Of a stretch of 56,953 nt of DNA, positions 16,360-24,648 are shown piece by piece. The translations under genes were made by a program, and so were the position numbers. The stretch's first letter is position 1, and each line of letters starts with the position of its first letter. Under the pieces are notes generated by a model. The model ran no database searches and was not told the origin of the DNA. It saw only the letters and a program-made list of their open reading frames with translations. The stretch lies in the NCBI RefSeq assembly GCF_000158915.1, contig NZ_GG657754.1, forward strand, positions 6,048,018 through 6,104,970, in the 5' to 3' direction. This stretch comes from Streptomyces himastatinicus ATCC 53653 (GTDB lineage: Bacteria; Actinomycetota; Actinomycetes; Streptomycetales; Streptomycetaceae).

Positions 16360-17202
16360 ATGACATCGACGACCTTTCGCATCGGCGGCGAGCTGGAGGT
16401 GCGGCGGCTCGGGTTCGGGGCCATGCGCCTGGCGACCGAGCCCGGGCCCGACCGGCAGGCGTCCATCGCGGTCGCCCGGCGGGCCGTGGAGCTGGGGATC
16501 ACGCTGATCGACACCGCGCATCTGTACGGCGGGGGAGCCAACGAGGAGCTGCTCGCCGAGGCGCTGTATCCGTACGCGGACGGGCTGCTCGTCACCACCA
16601 AGGTCGGCGTCGCGCGAACGGGCCCCGGCGGGGAGTGGAAGCTGGACGGGCGGCCGGAGGTGTTGCGGGACCAGGTGGAGCAGGCGTTGCGGCGCCTGCG
16701 CGTCGAGCGGATCGAGCTGCTTCAGCTGCACCGCATCGATCCGGACACGCCGCTCGCCGACCAGCTCGGCACGCTGCGGGACCTCCAGGTCGAGGGCAAG
16801 GTCGGCAGGATCGGGCTGTCCGAGGTCACCGTCACCGAACTCGACCAGGCGCGGGCGATCATCGACGTCGTGAGCGTGCAGAACCGCTACAACGTGCTCG
16901 ACCGCGAGCACGAGCCGGTGCTCGCGGCGTGTGCGGCGGCGGGCATCGCGTTCCTGCCGTGGCGGCCCGTCGCGGCGGGGGCGTGGGACGAGACGTCCGA
17001 GGTCGCCGCCGTGGCGGCCGAGACCGGCGCCACGCCCACCCAGGTGTCCCTGGCCTGGCTCCTCGGCCATGCGCCGGTCGTCCTCCCGATCCCGGGCACC
17101 GCCCGGATCGACCACCTGGAGGAGAACTGGGCCGCGGCGGACCTCCAGCTGAGTCCGGACCAGCGGGATCGCCTCGACCGGGCAGGGGACGCGGCCGCGT
17201 AA
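16360..17202 (+). CDS. Aldo/keto reductase
   Basis: 280 aa, single TIM barrel. The catalytic tetrad is intact: Asp and Tyr in LIDTAHLYG, Lys in VTTKVG and His in LLQLHRID. The C-terminal NADPH-binding segment (PIPGTARIDHLEENWAA) is present. The protein should reduce aldehydes or ketones with NADPH; the physiological substrate is unknown. The start ATG follows GGGGGCAG. The downstream TetR gene is convergent, so this reductase is not in the same transcription unit as the second aldo/keto reductase at 17937. Confidence 0.88.
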   Translation: MTSTTFRIGGELEVRRLGFGAMRLATEPGPDRQASIAVARRAVELGITLIDTAHLYGGGANEELLAEALYPYADGLLVTTKVGVARTGPGGEWKLDGRPEVLRDQVEQALRRLRVERIELLQLHRIDPDTPLADQLGTLRDLQVEGKVGRIGLSEVTVTELDQARAIIDVVSVQNRYNVLDREHEPVLAACAAAGIAFLPWRPVAAGAWDETSEVAAVAAETGATPTQVSLAWLLGHAPVVLPIPGTARIDHLEENWAAADLQLSPDQRDRLDRAGDAAA

Positions 17203-17217
17203 AGCCCGTAAGGCCGC

Positions 17218-17817
17218 TCAGTGCGGGTGGCGCAACCCCGCGATGAGCAGTTCGACCAGGTGGCGCGGGTCGTAGCGCTCATCGCTGCCCGCGCCGATGC
17301 AGAGGTTTCCGACGCCGCGCATCACCTCGTACGGGTCCAGGCCCGAGCGGATCTCCCCGGCCGCGGTCGCGGCGTCGAACAGCTCGGTGCACACGGGCAG
17401 CAGGCGGTCGAGGAAGTACGTGTGCAGCGTGTCGAAGCCGGAGCTGTCGGACTGGAGCACGGCGGCGAGGCCGTGCTTGGTGACCAGGAAGTCGACGAAG
17501 AGGTTGATCCATTGCCCCAGCGCGGCGTGCGGGCTCGCGCTGGACGCCAGCAGGGCCGGTCCGGCCTCGGCGCACGCTTCGACCTGGTGCCGGTAGACGG
17601 CGATGATGAGGTCCGCCCGGGTGGGGAAGTGGCGGTAGATCGTGCCCATGCCGACGCCCGCCTCGGCCGCGATGTCGCGTACGGGCGCCTCCACGCCTGA
17701 TCGGACGAAGACCGTGGCGGCCGCGTCGAGCAGCGTCTCCTTGTTGCGCCGGGCGTCCTTCCGCTTGGACGGGGCCGCGCGCCCCGCGCCGTCCTCGCCC
17801 TTGCCGCCGTCGTCCAC
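17218..17817 (-). CDS. TetR-family repressor of a divergent aldo/keto reductase
   Basis: 199 aa from a GTG at 17817 with AAGGGAG eight bases upstream. A longer frame to 17901 exists, but it would read through two palindromic operators, so the shorter start is preferred. The HTH is clear (APVRDIAAEAGVGMGTIYRH then FPTRADLI). The C-terminal domain resembles TetR regulators with a SBP_bac_3/TetR_C_33-like helical core (GLAAVLQSDSSGFDTLHTYF). Two ACGGAAC/GTTCCGT palindromes lie between it and the divergent reductase at 17937. This strongly suggests that it represses both genes and is released by the reductase's substrate or a related electrophile. Confidence 0.85.
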   Translation of the reverse strand: MDDGGKGEDGAGRAAPSKRKDARRNKETLLDAAATVFVRSGVEAPVRDIAAEAGVGMGTIYRHFPTRADLIIAVYRHQVEACAEAGPALLASSASPHAALGQWINLFVDFLVTKHGLAAVLQSDSSGFDTLHTYFLDRLLPVCTELFDAATAAGEIRSGLDPYEVMRGVGNLCIGAGSDERYDPRHLVELLIAGLRHPH

Positions 17818-17850
17818 CGTGCCGCTCCCTTCGCCATCGCGCTTGCTAAA

Positions 17851-17895
17851 ACGGAACAGCGTTCCGTATTGTTCAAACGGAACGAGGTTCCGTTT
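17851..17895. promoter_or_regulatory. Twin TetR operators
   Basis: Two perfect inverted repeats share the pattern ACGGAAC-N3-GTTCCGT: one at 17851-17867 (centre AGC) and a longer one at 17875-17895 (arms AAACGGAAC and GTTCCGTTT, centre GAG). Their centres are 26 bp apart. They fill the space between the divergent TetR gene and the reductase start and are better conserved than anything nearby. Confidence 0.8.
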
Positions 17896-17936
17896 GCTCA
17901 TGATGTCAGCTCCACCCGTAATGGAGGAACACCGTC

Positions 17937-18956
17937 ATGCTCTACCGCACCCTGGGCCGCACCGGCGTGCAGGTCAGCGCTCTCGCGCTCGGCGCGATGA
18001 ACTTCGGCGCCATCGGGCGCACCACCCAGGGCGAGGCCACCGCCATCGTCGACGCCGCCCTCGAAGGCGGGATCAACGTCATCGACACCGCCGACATGTA
18101 CGGCGGCGGCGAGTCGGAGGAGATGGTCGGCAAGGCCATCGCGGGCCGCCGCGACGACCTCGTACTGGCCACGAAGGCGGGCATGCCCATGGAGGACGCG
18201 CCCAACCACCGGGGCAGTTCGCGCCGTTGGCTGGTCACCGCGCTGGACAACAGCCTGCGCCGCCTCGGCGTCGACCATGTGGACCTCTACCAGATCCACC
18301 GGTGGGACCCGAACACCGGTGACGAGGAGACGCTGTCGGCCCTGACCGATCTTCAGCGCGCGGGCAAGATCCGGTACTTCGGCTCCTCCACCTTCCCCGC
18401 CTATCGCCTCGTACAGGCCCAGTGGGCCGCCCGCGAGCACCACCTGAGCCGTTACGTCACCGAGCAGCCCAGCTACTCGATCCTCCAGCGCGGCATCGAG
18501 GGGCACGTTCTGCCCGTGACCGAGCAGTACGGCCTCGGCGTGCTGGCGTGGAGCCCGCTGGCCTCGGGCTGGCTGTCGGGCGCGGTCCGCGCGGGCCGGT
18601 CCATCGCCACCAGCCGCTCGACGTTCATGCCGGAACGCTTCGACACCACGATCCCCGCCAACCGGGCCCGGCTCGAAGCCGTCGAGCAGCTGGCCGAGGT
18701 CGCCGACGACGCCGGTCTGACGATGATCCAGCTCGCGCTCGGCTTCGTCACCGCGCACCCCGCCGTCACCAGCGCCCTCATCGGCCCCCGCACCCTGGAC
18801 CATCTGCACGCCCAACTCGCCGCCGCCGACACCGTTCTCTCCGCCGACGTACTCGACGCGATCGACGCCATCGTCGCCCCCGGCACCGATCTCGCCCCGC
18901 ACGAGAAGTACGACACCCCGCCCGCGCTGCTGGACCCGTCCCTGCGCCGCCGCTGA
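17937..18956 (+). CDS. Aldo/keto reductase, TetR-controlled
   Basis: 339 aa, starting at an ATG with GGAGG 10 bases upstream. It has the full tetrad: VIDTADMYGGG (Asp, Tyr), LATKAG (Lys) and LYQIHRWDPNT (His). The length and the LGRTGVQVSALALGAMNFG start match the YajO/YhdN group of NADPH-dependent reductases. The C-terminus has the cofactor segment SALIGPRTLDHL. It is probably the main target of the divergent TetR repressor, giving an inducible carbonyl-detoxifying unit. Only 37% or so of its residues appear shared by eye with the reductase at 16360, so they are not a recent duplication. The 225-bp gap after it holds no gene I can support. Confidence 0.88.
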   Translation: MLYRTLGRTGVQVSALALGAMNFGAIGRTTQGEATAIVDAALEGGINVIDTADMYGGGESEEMVGKAIAGRRDDLVLATKAGMPMEDAPNHRGSSRRWLVTALDNSLRRLGVDHVDLYQIHRWDPNTGDEETLSALTDLQRAGKIRYFGSSTFPAYRLVQAQWAAREHHLSRYVTEQPSYSILQRGIEGHVLPVTEQYGLGVLAWSPLASGWLSGAVRAGRSIATSRSTFMPERFDTTIPANRARLEAVEQLAEVADDAGLTMIQLALGFVTAHPAVTSALIGPRTLDHLHAQLAAADTVLSADVLDAIDAIVAPGTDLAPHEKYDTPPALLDPSLRRR

Positions 18957-19181
18957 CGGCAACTCGGCGACATAGAAATGCTGTTGATGTTCCTGATGGC
19001 GACCGCTAGGTTCGGCCGGGTGACTGCCGGGTCGGCCCCTGAGGGCCATGCACGAGTGAGGCGCCCGGCCTCGGCGTGAGGCCGGGGCGGGCCAGGGCCC
19101 CGCCCATCCATCTCCGTGTTCTTCGTCCGCACCGCGAACACCGCGACCACCGCGACCACGACAACACCGGAGACCTCTCCC

Positions 19182-19577
19182 ATGCCTCACACGCACGACA
19201 TCCATCTGAACCACACCGCCGTCTACGCCTCGGACCGGCACTGGTCGGCCGAGTTCCTCGCCACGGTCCTGGACCTGGAGGTCGGCGCCCCGTTCGGCCC
19301 GTTCCTCCCCGTCGACCTCGGCAACGGCGTCACGCTCGACTACTACGAGAAGCGGGACGAGCCGATCCAGCCGCAGCACTACGCGTTCCTCGTCCCCGAG
19401 GAGCGCTTCGACGCCATGATCGCCCGGCTGGAGGCGGCCGGAGTCACCTACTACGCGGACCCCGGCCACACCGACCCCGGCCGCGTCAACACCCTCTTCG
19501 GCGGTCGCGGCGCGTACTTCGACGACCCGGACGGCCACAACATGGAGATCATGACCCGGCCCTACGTCCGGCCGTGA
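19182..19577 (+). CDS. VOC-family protein
   Basis: 131 aa from the ATG at 19182 (GGAGA upstream); the frame is open to 19116 but that extension is Thr-rich and unlike the family. The module HDIHLNHTAVYASDRHWSAE...TVLDLEVG leads to RGAYFDDPDGHNMEIMTRPY, where D-P-D-G-H-x-x-E-I carries the last metal ligand. His in LNHTAVY would be the first ligand. It is likely a small metal-binding VOC enzyme or binding protein of unknown substrate. It is convergent with the gntR gene 28 bp downstream. Confidence 0.78.
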   Translation: MPHTHDIHLNHTAVYASDRHWSAEFLATVLDLEVGAPFGPFLPVDLGNGVTLDYYEKRDEPIQPQHYAFLVPEERFDAMIARLEAAGVTYYADPGHTDPGRVNTLFGGRGAYFDDPDGHNMEIMTRPYVRP

Positions 19578-19605
19578 TCCCCAAGGGCTGCGGAATCCCC
19601 CAGCG

Positions 19606-20319
19606 CTACGGCGCCAGGATGTCCAGCTCGCGCAGGGCGCCCCAGGTGATCTCCCGGGTGTAGCGCTCGGCGCGCTCCGCGTCCCGCGCGCGGACCGCTT
19701 CGGCGACCCGGACGTGGAGGGTGACCGCCTCCGGGTCCGGGTCGCTGAACATCACCCGGTGCTCGGTGCGGCCCGCCAGGACCTCGGCGACCACGTCGCC
19801 GAGCCGCGCGAACATCTCGTTGCCCGAGGCGCGCAGGATCGTCCGGTGGAAGGCGACGTCGTGGACGAGGTAGGCGGGGAGCTGCTGGCCGCGGGAGGTG
19901 GCGACCATGTTGAGGGCGTGCTCGGTCAGCTCGGCGCACTGGGCGGCGGTGGCCTGCCCGGCGGCCAGGGCGGCGGCGGCCGGTTCGATGGCCGAGCGCA
20001 GGGCGGTCAGGGAGCGCAGCTGGCGGGGGCGGTCGGGGCCCGCCAGCCGCCAGCGGATGACCTGCGAGTCGAAGACGTCCCACTCCTCCGGGGGGAGGAC
20101 GGTCACGCCGACGCGGCGGCGGGAGCGGACCAGGTGCATGGACTCCAGGACGCGCACCGCCTCGCGGACCACGGTCCGTGAGACGTCGAAGCGCCGCTCC
20201 AGCTCATCGGTGCGCAGCACCGTCCCCGGCGGGTAGTCGCCCGCGGTGATCGCGGGCCCGAGGGACGCCAGCAGCCGAGCGTGCAGTCCCCGCCCCGTGG
20301 AGGGCCCCTGGTTGTCCAT
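19606..20319 (-). CDS. gntR: GntR/FadR-family (FCD) regulator of the gluconate/idonate genes
   Basis: 237 aa. The N-terminal winged helix (LRTDELERRFDVSRTVVREA, VLESMHLVRSRRRVGVTVLP) is of the GntR type. The C-terminal all-helical FCD domain has the metal-binding residues expected in VHDVAFHRTIL and TLHVRVAEAV. Regulators of this class usually bind sugar acids. It is divergent from gntK-gntP-idnO-idnD, with an AT-rich, palindrome-containing region between, so it very likely represses that operon in the absence of gluconate or idonate. By position and type it matches the gluconate-operon regulator known in other Streptomyces. Confidence 0.88.
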   Translation of the reverse strand: MDNQGPSTGRGLHARLLASLGPAITAGDYPPGTVLRTDELERRFDVSRTVVREAVRVLESMHLVRSRRRVGVTVLPPEEWDVFDSQVIRWRLAGPDRPRQLRSLTALRSAIEPAAAALAAGQATAAQCAELTEHALNMVATSRGQQLPAYLVHDVAFHRTILRASGNEMFARLGDVVAEVLAGRTEHRVMFSDPDPEAVTLHVRVAEAVRARDAERAERYTREITWGALRELDILAP

Positions 20320-20347
20320 GGAGTCAGACTACGTGGCTGCCGCGCAC

Positions 20348-20393
20348 GATTTAAGTATGACTTTTAAATCACGAACTCTTGAATACGTCGTAT
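20348..20393. promoter_or_regulatory. AT-rich operator/promoter region between gntR and gntK
   Basis: In very GC-rich surroundings this stretch is AT-rich. It contains GATTTAA (20348-20354) paired with TTAAATC (20364-20370), an inner AAGT-ATG-ACTT, and a second palindrome ATACG-T-CGTAT at 20383-20393. Such short symmetric AT-rich sites are typical of FadR/GntR-FCD operators, and the position between the divergent genes fits control of both. Confidence 0.65.
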
Positions 20394-20498
20394 CAGTGGG
20401 GTTGAGTGTGCTGCCAGCGGTGCCGAGGTCGAGAACGACAGTCGTCGAGCGCGACGGACGAGGAAGTCAGCACCGGAGCAGACAGCGAGGTTTTCCAC

Positions 20499-21014
20499 AT
20501 GCATGCCCCCCTGGTCGTCGTCATGGGAGTGTCCGGCACGGGCAAGACCACGATCGGCCCCCTGCTGGCGGAGGCGCTCGGTGTGCCGTACGCCGAGGCC
20601 GACGACTTCCACCCGCCGGCCAATATCGCCAAGATGTCGGCCGGGACCCCGCTGGACGACGAGGACCGCAGGCCGTGGCTGGACGCCATCGGTGCCTGGG
20701 CCCATGATCACGTCGGTCACGGCGGCGTGGTCAGCTGCTCCGCGCTCAAGCGGATCTACCGGGACCGGCTGCGTGCCGCCGAGCCCGGGGTCGTCTTCCT
20801 GCACCTGACCGGTGAGCGCGAGCTGATCGCCGACCGGATGCAGGAGCGCAAGGGCCACTTCTTCTCCGGCGAGATGCTCGATTCGCAGCTCGCCACCCTG
20901 GAGCCGCTCCAGCCGGATGAGCACGGCGTCGCCGTGGACATCGCGCCGGGCCCCGAGACCATCACCGAGCGGGCTGTCGCCGCACTGCGGCAGCGGCAGC
21001 CCGGACACCAGTAG
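20499..21014 (+). CDS. gntK: Gluconokinase
   Basis: 171 aa, the standard size of the thermoresistant GntK family. It phosphorylates D-gluconate to 6-phosphogluconate with ATP. The P-loop GVSGTGKT is at residues 10-17. The family motifs EADDFHPPANIAKMSAGTPL, RRPWL and SCSALKRIYRDRLR follow, then LTGERELI and GHFFSGEMLDSQLATLEPL. The start ATG has GCGAGG eight bases upstream. It is the first gene of a four-gene operon; the next gene (gntP) starts 27 bp later, after a CTTCACG-CTTCACG direct repeat. It is cytoplasmic. Confidence 0.93.
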   Translation: MHAPLVVVMGVSGTGKTTIGPLLAEALGVPYAEADDFHPPANIAKMSAGTPLDDEDRRPWLDAIGAWAHDHVGHGGVVSCSALKRIYRDRLRAAEPGVVFLHLTGERELIADRMQERKGHFFSGEMLDSQLATLEPLQPDEHGVAVDIAPGPETITERAVAALRQRQPGHQ

Positions 21015-21041
21015 CTTCACGCTTCACGTTAGGAACCCTCC

Positions 21042-22439
21042 GTGACCAGACTCAGCGTCGAGATGCTGGCAGCGGACACCGTCGACCCGATCACGTCGGC
21101 CGGTCACGCACAGCTGGGCATAGCCGTCCTCGTCGGCATAGCCGTTCTCGTCCTGCTCATCACCAAGTCCAAGCTGCACGCGTTTCTGTCGCTGACGATC
21201 GGCTCGCTGGCCCTCGGCGCCGTCGCGGGGGCGCCGCTCGACAAGGTCATCACCAGTTTCTCGGGCGGCCTCGGCGACACGGTGGCGGGCGTCGGCGTGC
21301 TGATCGCCCTCGGCGCGATCCTCGGCAAGCTGCTCGCCGACTCCGGTGGCGCCGACCAGATCGTGGACACGATCCTCGCCAAGGCGAGTACCCGGACGAT
21401 GCCCTGGGCGATGGTGCTCATCGCGGGGATCATCGGCCTGCCGCTCTTCTTCGAGGTCGGCATGGTGCTGATGATTCCGGTGGTGCTGCTGGTCGCCAAG
21501 CGCGGCAACCTCTCCCTGATGCGGATCGGCATACCGGCGCTCGCGGGTCTGTCCGTGATGCACGGCCTGGTGCCGCCGCACCCCGGCCCGCTCGCCGCGA
21601 TCGACGCGGTCCACGCCGACCTGGGCGTCACCCTGGCGCTCGGCGTCCTCATAGCGATACCGACCGCCATCATCGCGGGCCCGGTCTTCTCGCGCGTCGC
21701 CGACCGCTGGGTCGACGTCACCCCGCCGGACCGGCTGATGCCGACGCGTCCCTCGGAGGACCTGGAGCGGCGGCCCGGTTTCGCCGCGACCGTGGGCACC
21801 GTGCTGCTGCCGGTCGTGCTGATGCTCATCAAGGCGCTGGTCGACATCGCCGTGGACGACCCGGAGAACACCACCCAGCGGATCGCCGACGTCATCGGCA
21901 ACCCCCTGGTCGCGCTGCTGGCGGCGGTGATCGTGGGCATGGTCACCCTCGGCCGCGCGGCAGGCTTCACCCGGGACCGCATCGCCACCACCGTGGAGAC
22001 CTCGCTCGCCCCGATCGCCGGAATCCTGCTGATCGTCGCGGCGGGCGGTGGCTTCAAGCAGACGCTCATCGACATCGGCGTCGGCAACATGATCATGGAC
22101 ATCTCGAAGGAGTGGAACGTCTCGGCGCTGCTGCTCGCCTGGCTGATCGCGGTCGCGATCCGGCTGGCGACCGGCTCGGCGACCGTGGCCACGATCTCCG
22201 CGGCCGGGCTGATGGGGCCGCTCACCGCCGACATGTCCACCACACACGTGGCCCTGCTGGTGCTGGCCATCGGCGCCGGATCCCTCTTCTTCAGCCATGT
22301 CAACGACGCGGGATTCTGGCTGGTCAAGGAGTACTTCGGGATGAGCGTGGGGCAGACGGTGCGGACCTGGTCCGTGATGGAGACGATCATCTCGGTCGTC
22401 GCGCTCGGCTTCGTCCTGCTGCTGTCACTGGTGATCTAG
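21042..22439 (+). CDS. gntP: Gluconate:H+ symporter (GntP family)
   Basis: 465 aa with about 12-13 hydrophobic segments. The family signatures are clear: KLHAFLSLTIGSLALG near the N-terminus, GVLIALGAILGKLLADSGGA, GLPLFFEVG, LVPPHPGPLAA and the C-terminal FFSHVNDAGFWLVKEYFGM. GntP proteins import gluconate and related sugar acids (idonate, 5-ketogluconate). It starts at a GTG with TAGGAAC upstream. Its place between gntK and the two dehydrogenases indicates that it supplies the substrate for this pathway. Confidence 0.94.
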   Translation: MTRLSVEMLAADTVDPITSAGHAQLGIAVLVGIAVLVLLITKSKLHAFLSLTIGSLALGAVAGAPLDKVITSFSGGLGDTVAGVGVLIALGAILGKLLADSGGADQIVDTILAKASTRTMPWAMVLIAGIIGLPLFFEVGMVLMIPVVLLVAKRGNLSLMRIGIPALAGLSVMHGLVPPHPGPLAAIDAVHADLGVTLALGVLIAIPTAIIAGPVFSRVADRWVDVTPPDRLMPTRPSEDLERRPGFAATVGTVLLPVVLMLIKALVDIAVDDPENTTQRIADVIGNPLVALLAAVIVGMVTLGRAAGFTRDRIATTVETSLAPIAGILLIVAAGGGFKQTLIDIGVGNMIMDISKEWNVSALLLAWLIAVAIRLATGSATVATISAAGLMGPLTADMSTTHVALLVLAIGAGSLFFSHVNDAGFWLVKEYFGMSVGQTVRTWSVMETIISVVALGFVLLLSLVI

Positions 22440-22487
22440 CGCCGAGCCGGCACCGGGGATTTTGAGAACCGAGAGGGTACGAACGCC

Positions 22488-23258
22488 ATGACGACACATC
22501 CGCTCTTCGACATCACGGGCCGCACCGCCCTGGTCACCGGCTCCAGCCGCGGCATCGGCCACGCGCTGGCCCGTGGCCTGGTGGAGGCGGGCTGCACGGT
22601 GGTCCTCAACGGCCGCGACCAGCAGGCCCTGGACAAGGCCGCGGCCGAACTCGGCGGCGCGGAGGCGGGCGTGCACACCGCCGCCTTCGACGTCACCGAC
22701 GGCCCGGCCGTCGCCGCCGGGATCGCCGACGTGGAGGAGCGGGTCGGCCCGCTCGACATCCTGGTCAACAACGCCGGGATGCAGAATCGCGCACCGCTGC
22801 TGGAGTTCACCGACGAAGCCTGGCGGCAGATCGTGGACACCAACCTGACCAGCGCGTTCCTGGTGGGCCGGGAGACCGCGCGGCGCATGACCGAACGCGG
22901 TCACGGCAAGATCGTCAACATCTGCTCGCTCCAGAGCGAGGTGGTACGCCCCGGCATCGCCCCCTACTCGGCGACCAAGGGCGCGCTGAAGATGCTCACC
23001 AAGGGCATGTGCGCCGACTGGGGCCAGTACGGCATCCAGGTCAACGGCGTCGGCCCCGGCTACATCGAGACCGAGCTGACCCGGCCGCTCGTCGAGGACG
23101 AGAAGTTCAGCACCTGGGTGCGCGGCCGGACCCCGGCGGGCCGCTGGGGCCGCACCGAGGACCTGATCGGGGCGCTGCTCTACCTCGCCTCGCCCGCCGC
23201 CGACTTCGTCAGCGGACAGGTGCTGTACGTCGACGGCGGCATGACGAGCGTTCTGTGA
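22488..23258 (+). CDS. idnO: Gluconate 5-dehydrogenase (5-ketogluconate reductase), SDR family
   Basis: 256 aa short-chain dehydrogenase. The Rossmann motif TGSSRGIG is at residues 17-24, with NNAGMQN, the catalytic Ser in CSLQSEVV and the Y-x3-K in PYSATKGALKML. The distinctive LQSEVVRPGIAPYSATKG pattern and the C-terminal VSGQVLYVDGGMTSVL fit IdnO/Gno-type enzymes, which interconvert 5-keto-D-gluconate and D-gluconate. The start has GAGAGGG upstream. It is co-transcribed with gntP (48 bp before) and the idonate dehydrogenase gene (32 bp after). Confidence 0.88.
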   Translation: MTTHPLFDITGRTALVTGSSRGIGHALARGLVEAGCTVVLNGRDQQALDKAAAELGGAEAGVHTAAFDVTDGPAVAAGIADVEERVGPLDILVNNAGMQNRAPLLEFTDEAWRQIVDTNLTSAFLVGRETARRMTERGHGKIVNICSLQSEVVRPGIAPYSATKGALKMLTKGMCADWGQYGIQVNGVGPGYIETELTRPLVEDEKFSTWVRGRTPAGRWGRTEDLIGALLYLASPAADFVSGQVLYVDGGMTSVL

Positions 23259-23290
23259 ACCCCGAGCAAGCGAACGAGGAGGCTGGGCGG

Positions 23291-24322
23291 ATGGTGCTGG
23301 GCTGTGTGATCCATGGACAGGGCGACCTGCGGGTCGACGAACTCCCCGAACCGGAGGTGGCGCCCGGACAGGCGCTGGTGGCGATCCGCTACGGCGGGAT
23401 CTGCGGGTCGGATCTCCACTACCACCAGCACGGTGGCGTGGGCGACTTCCGGCTGAAGCAGCCCATGGTGCTGGGGCACGAGGTCGTCGGCACGGTCGTG
23501 TCGTACGGCGAGGGCGCGAGCGGGCCCGCGCCCGGCACCCCGGTCGCCGTGCACCCGGCGACGCCGTGCGGGGTGTGCCCCGAATGCGTCGGCGGCCGCG
23601 CCAACATCTGCCGGGACACCCGCTACCTGGGCAGCGCGGCGCGCTTCCCCCACGTACAGGGCGGGTTCGCGTCCCGTATCGCCGTCCCTGCCGGGCAGCT
23701 GCGGGTCCTGCCCGAGGGGCTGGAGCCGCGCCGGGCCGCGCTCGCCGAACCGCTGTCCGTCGCCCTGCACGCGGTGCGCCGCGCGGGCGATCTGAAGGGC
23801 CGCAACGTACTGATCACCGGCTCCGGGCCGATCGGCTGCCTCGCCATCGCCGCCGCCAGGGCGGCGGGCGCCGCGTCCATCACGGCGACCGATGTGCTGC
23901 CCAAGGCCCTGGAGTTCGCGGCGGCGGCCGGTGCGACGGCGTGCGTACGGGCCGACGACCCGGACGACCCGAACTGGCCCTCCGACGAGGTGGACGTCGC
24001 GATCGAGGCATCGGGCGTGGCCGCCGGGCTCGACACCTGTCTGCACCGGGTGCGGCGCGGCGGGGTGATCGTCCAGCTCGGCATGCTGCCGCCGGGGCAG
24101 AGCCCGTTCGCCGGAAACCTGCTGGTCGCCCGCGAGATCGACCTGCGCGGCGCGTTCCGCTTCCACGAGGAGTTCGACGACGCGCTGCGGCTGCTGGCGA
24201 CGGAGCCGTCGTTCGACGCGCTGATCAGCGGGGTGCGGCCGGTGCGGGAGGCCAAGGAGGCGTTCGCCCAGGCGGCCGACCGCCGCGAGTCCTGCAAGGT
24301 CCTGCTGGACTTCGAGGCCTGA
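23291..24322 (+). CDS. idnD: L-idonate 5-dehydrogenase, zinc-dependent MDR family
   Basis: 343 aa, ATG with GAGGAGG eight bases upstream; an upstream GTG overlapping the previous stop is a weaker alternative. Catalytic zinc ligands are Cys in GGICGSDLHYH and His-Glu in LGHEVVG. The structural-zinc lobe is CGVCPECVGGRANIC. The NAD(P) site is ITGSGPIGCLA. The IdnD-like features YHQHGGVGDF and FRFHEEFDDALRLL are present. The enzyme oxidises L-idonate to 5-keto-D-gluconate, which IdnO and GntK then carry to 6-phosphogluconate. It is the last gene of the operon, followed 15 bp later by a strong terminator. Confidence 0.87.
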   Translation: MVLGCVIHGQGDLRVDELPEPEVAPGQALVAIRYGGICGSDLHYHQHGGVGDFRLKQPMVLGHEVVGTVVSYGEGASGPAPGTPVAVHPATPCGVCPECVGGRANICRDTRYLGSAARFPHVQGGFASRIAVPAGQLRVLPEGLEPRRAALAEPLSVALHAVRRAGDLKGRNVLITGSGPIGCLAIAAARAAGAASITATDVLPKALEFAAAAGATACVRADDPDDPNWPSDEVDVAIEASGVAAGLDTCLHRVRRGGVIVQLGMLPPGQSPFAGNLLVAREIDLRGAFRFHEEFDDALRLLATEPSFDALISGVRPVREAKEAFAQAADRRESCKVLLDFEA

Positions 24323-24337
24323 CCGTTCGATCACTGT

Positions 24338-24377
24338 GCGTCCGTCGCCCCTGGTACCGCACCGGGGCGGCGGACGC
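24338..24377 (+). terminator. Terminator of the gnt/idn operon
   Basis: A long stem with one mismatch: GCGTCCGTCGCCCC pairs with GGGGCGGCGGACGC around a 12-nt loop (TGGTACCGCACC). It starts 15 bp after the idnD stop. This is the strongest simple hairpin in the operon's surroundings. Confidence 0.82.
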
Positions 24378-24388
24378 CGCGGCGTGAC

Positions 24389-24610
24389 GGCGACCAGACC
24401 CAGTACACCGGCAACGCCCGCAGCGCCACGTACCGCTGGTTCACCGCCCCGGCCGCCCGCGAGCGGTACCACCCCGACGACCACGACGACAACAGCTGCA
24501 CCAACGTCGCCCTGCTGCGCGCGTCCGCCACCCGCGACGGCCCACCCCGGGCACGGAAAGCCACGAGAAACACGCCCTGCTCACGGTGCTGGGCACCGAC
24601 CACTTCGCCG
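24389..24610 (+). pseudogene. Remnant of an XRE/MmyB-type regulator (C-terminal half only)
   Basis: Two short protein-like pieces lie in different frames on the plus strand. The first, from 24389, reads ...QYTGNARSATYRWFTAPAAR, ERYHPDDHDDNS, VALLRASATRDGP, which resembles the MmyB ligand-binding domain that follows XRE-type HTH regulators in Streptomyces. From 24550, one frame over, GTESHEKHALLTVLGTDHFA resembles the end of that domain. The HTH half and the middle are missing, so this is a decayed fragment. The call rests on pattern memory, not a search. It fills the 326-bp gap between the idn operon and the convergent AraC gene. Confidence 0.4.
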
Positions 24611-24648
24611 CCGACCCGGGGCGACGCGCCCCGCGGCACCCGGAGCGG

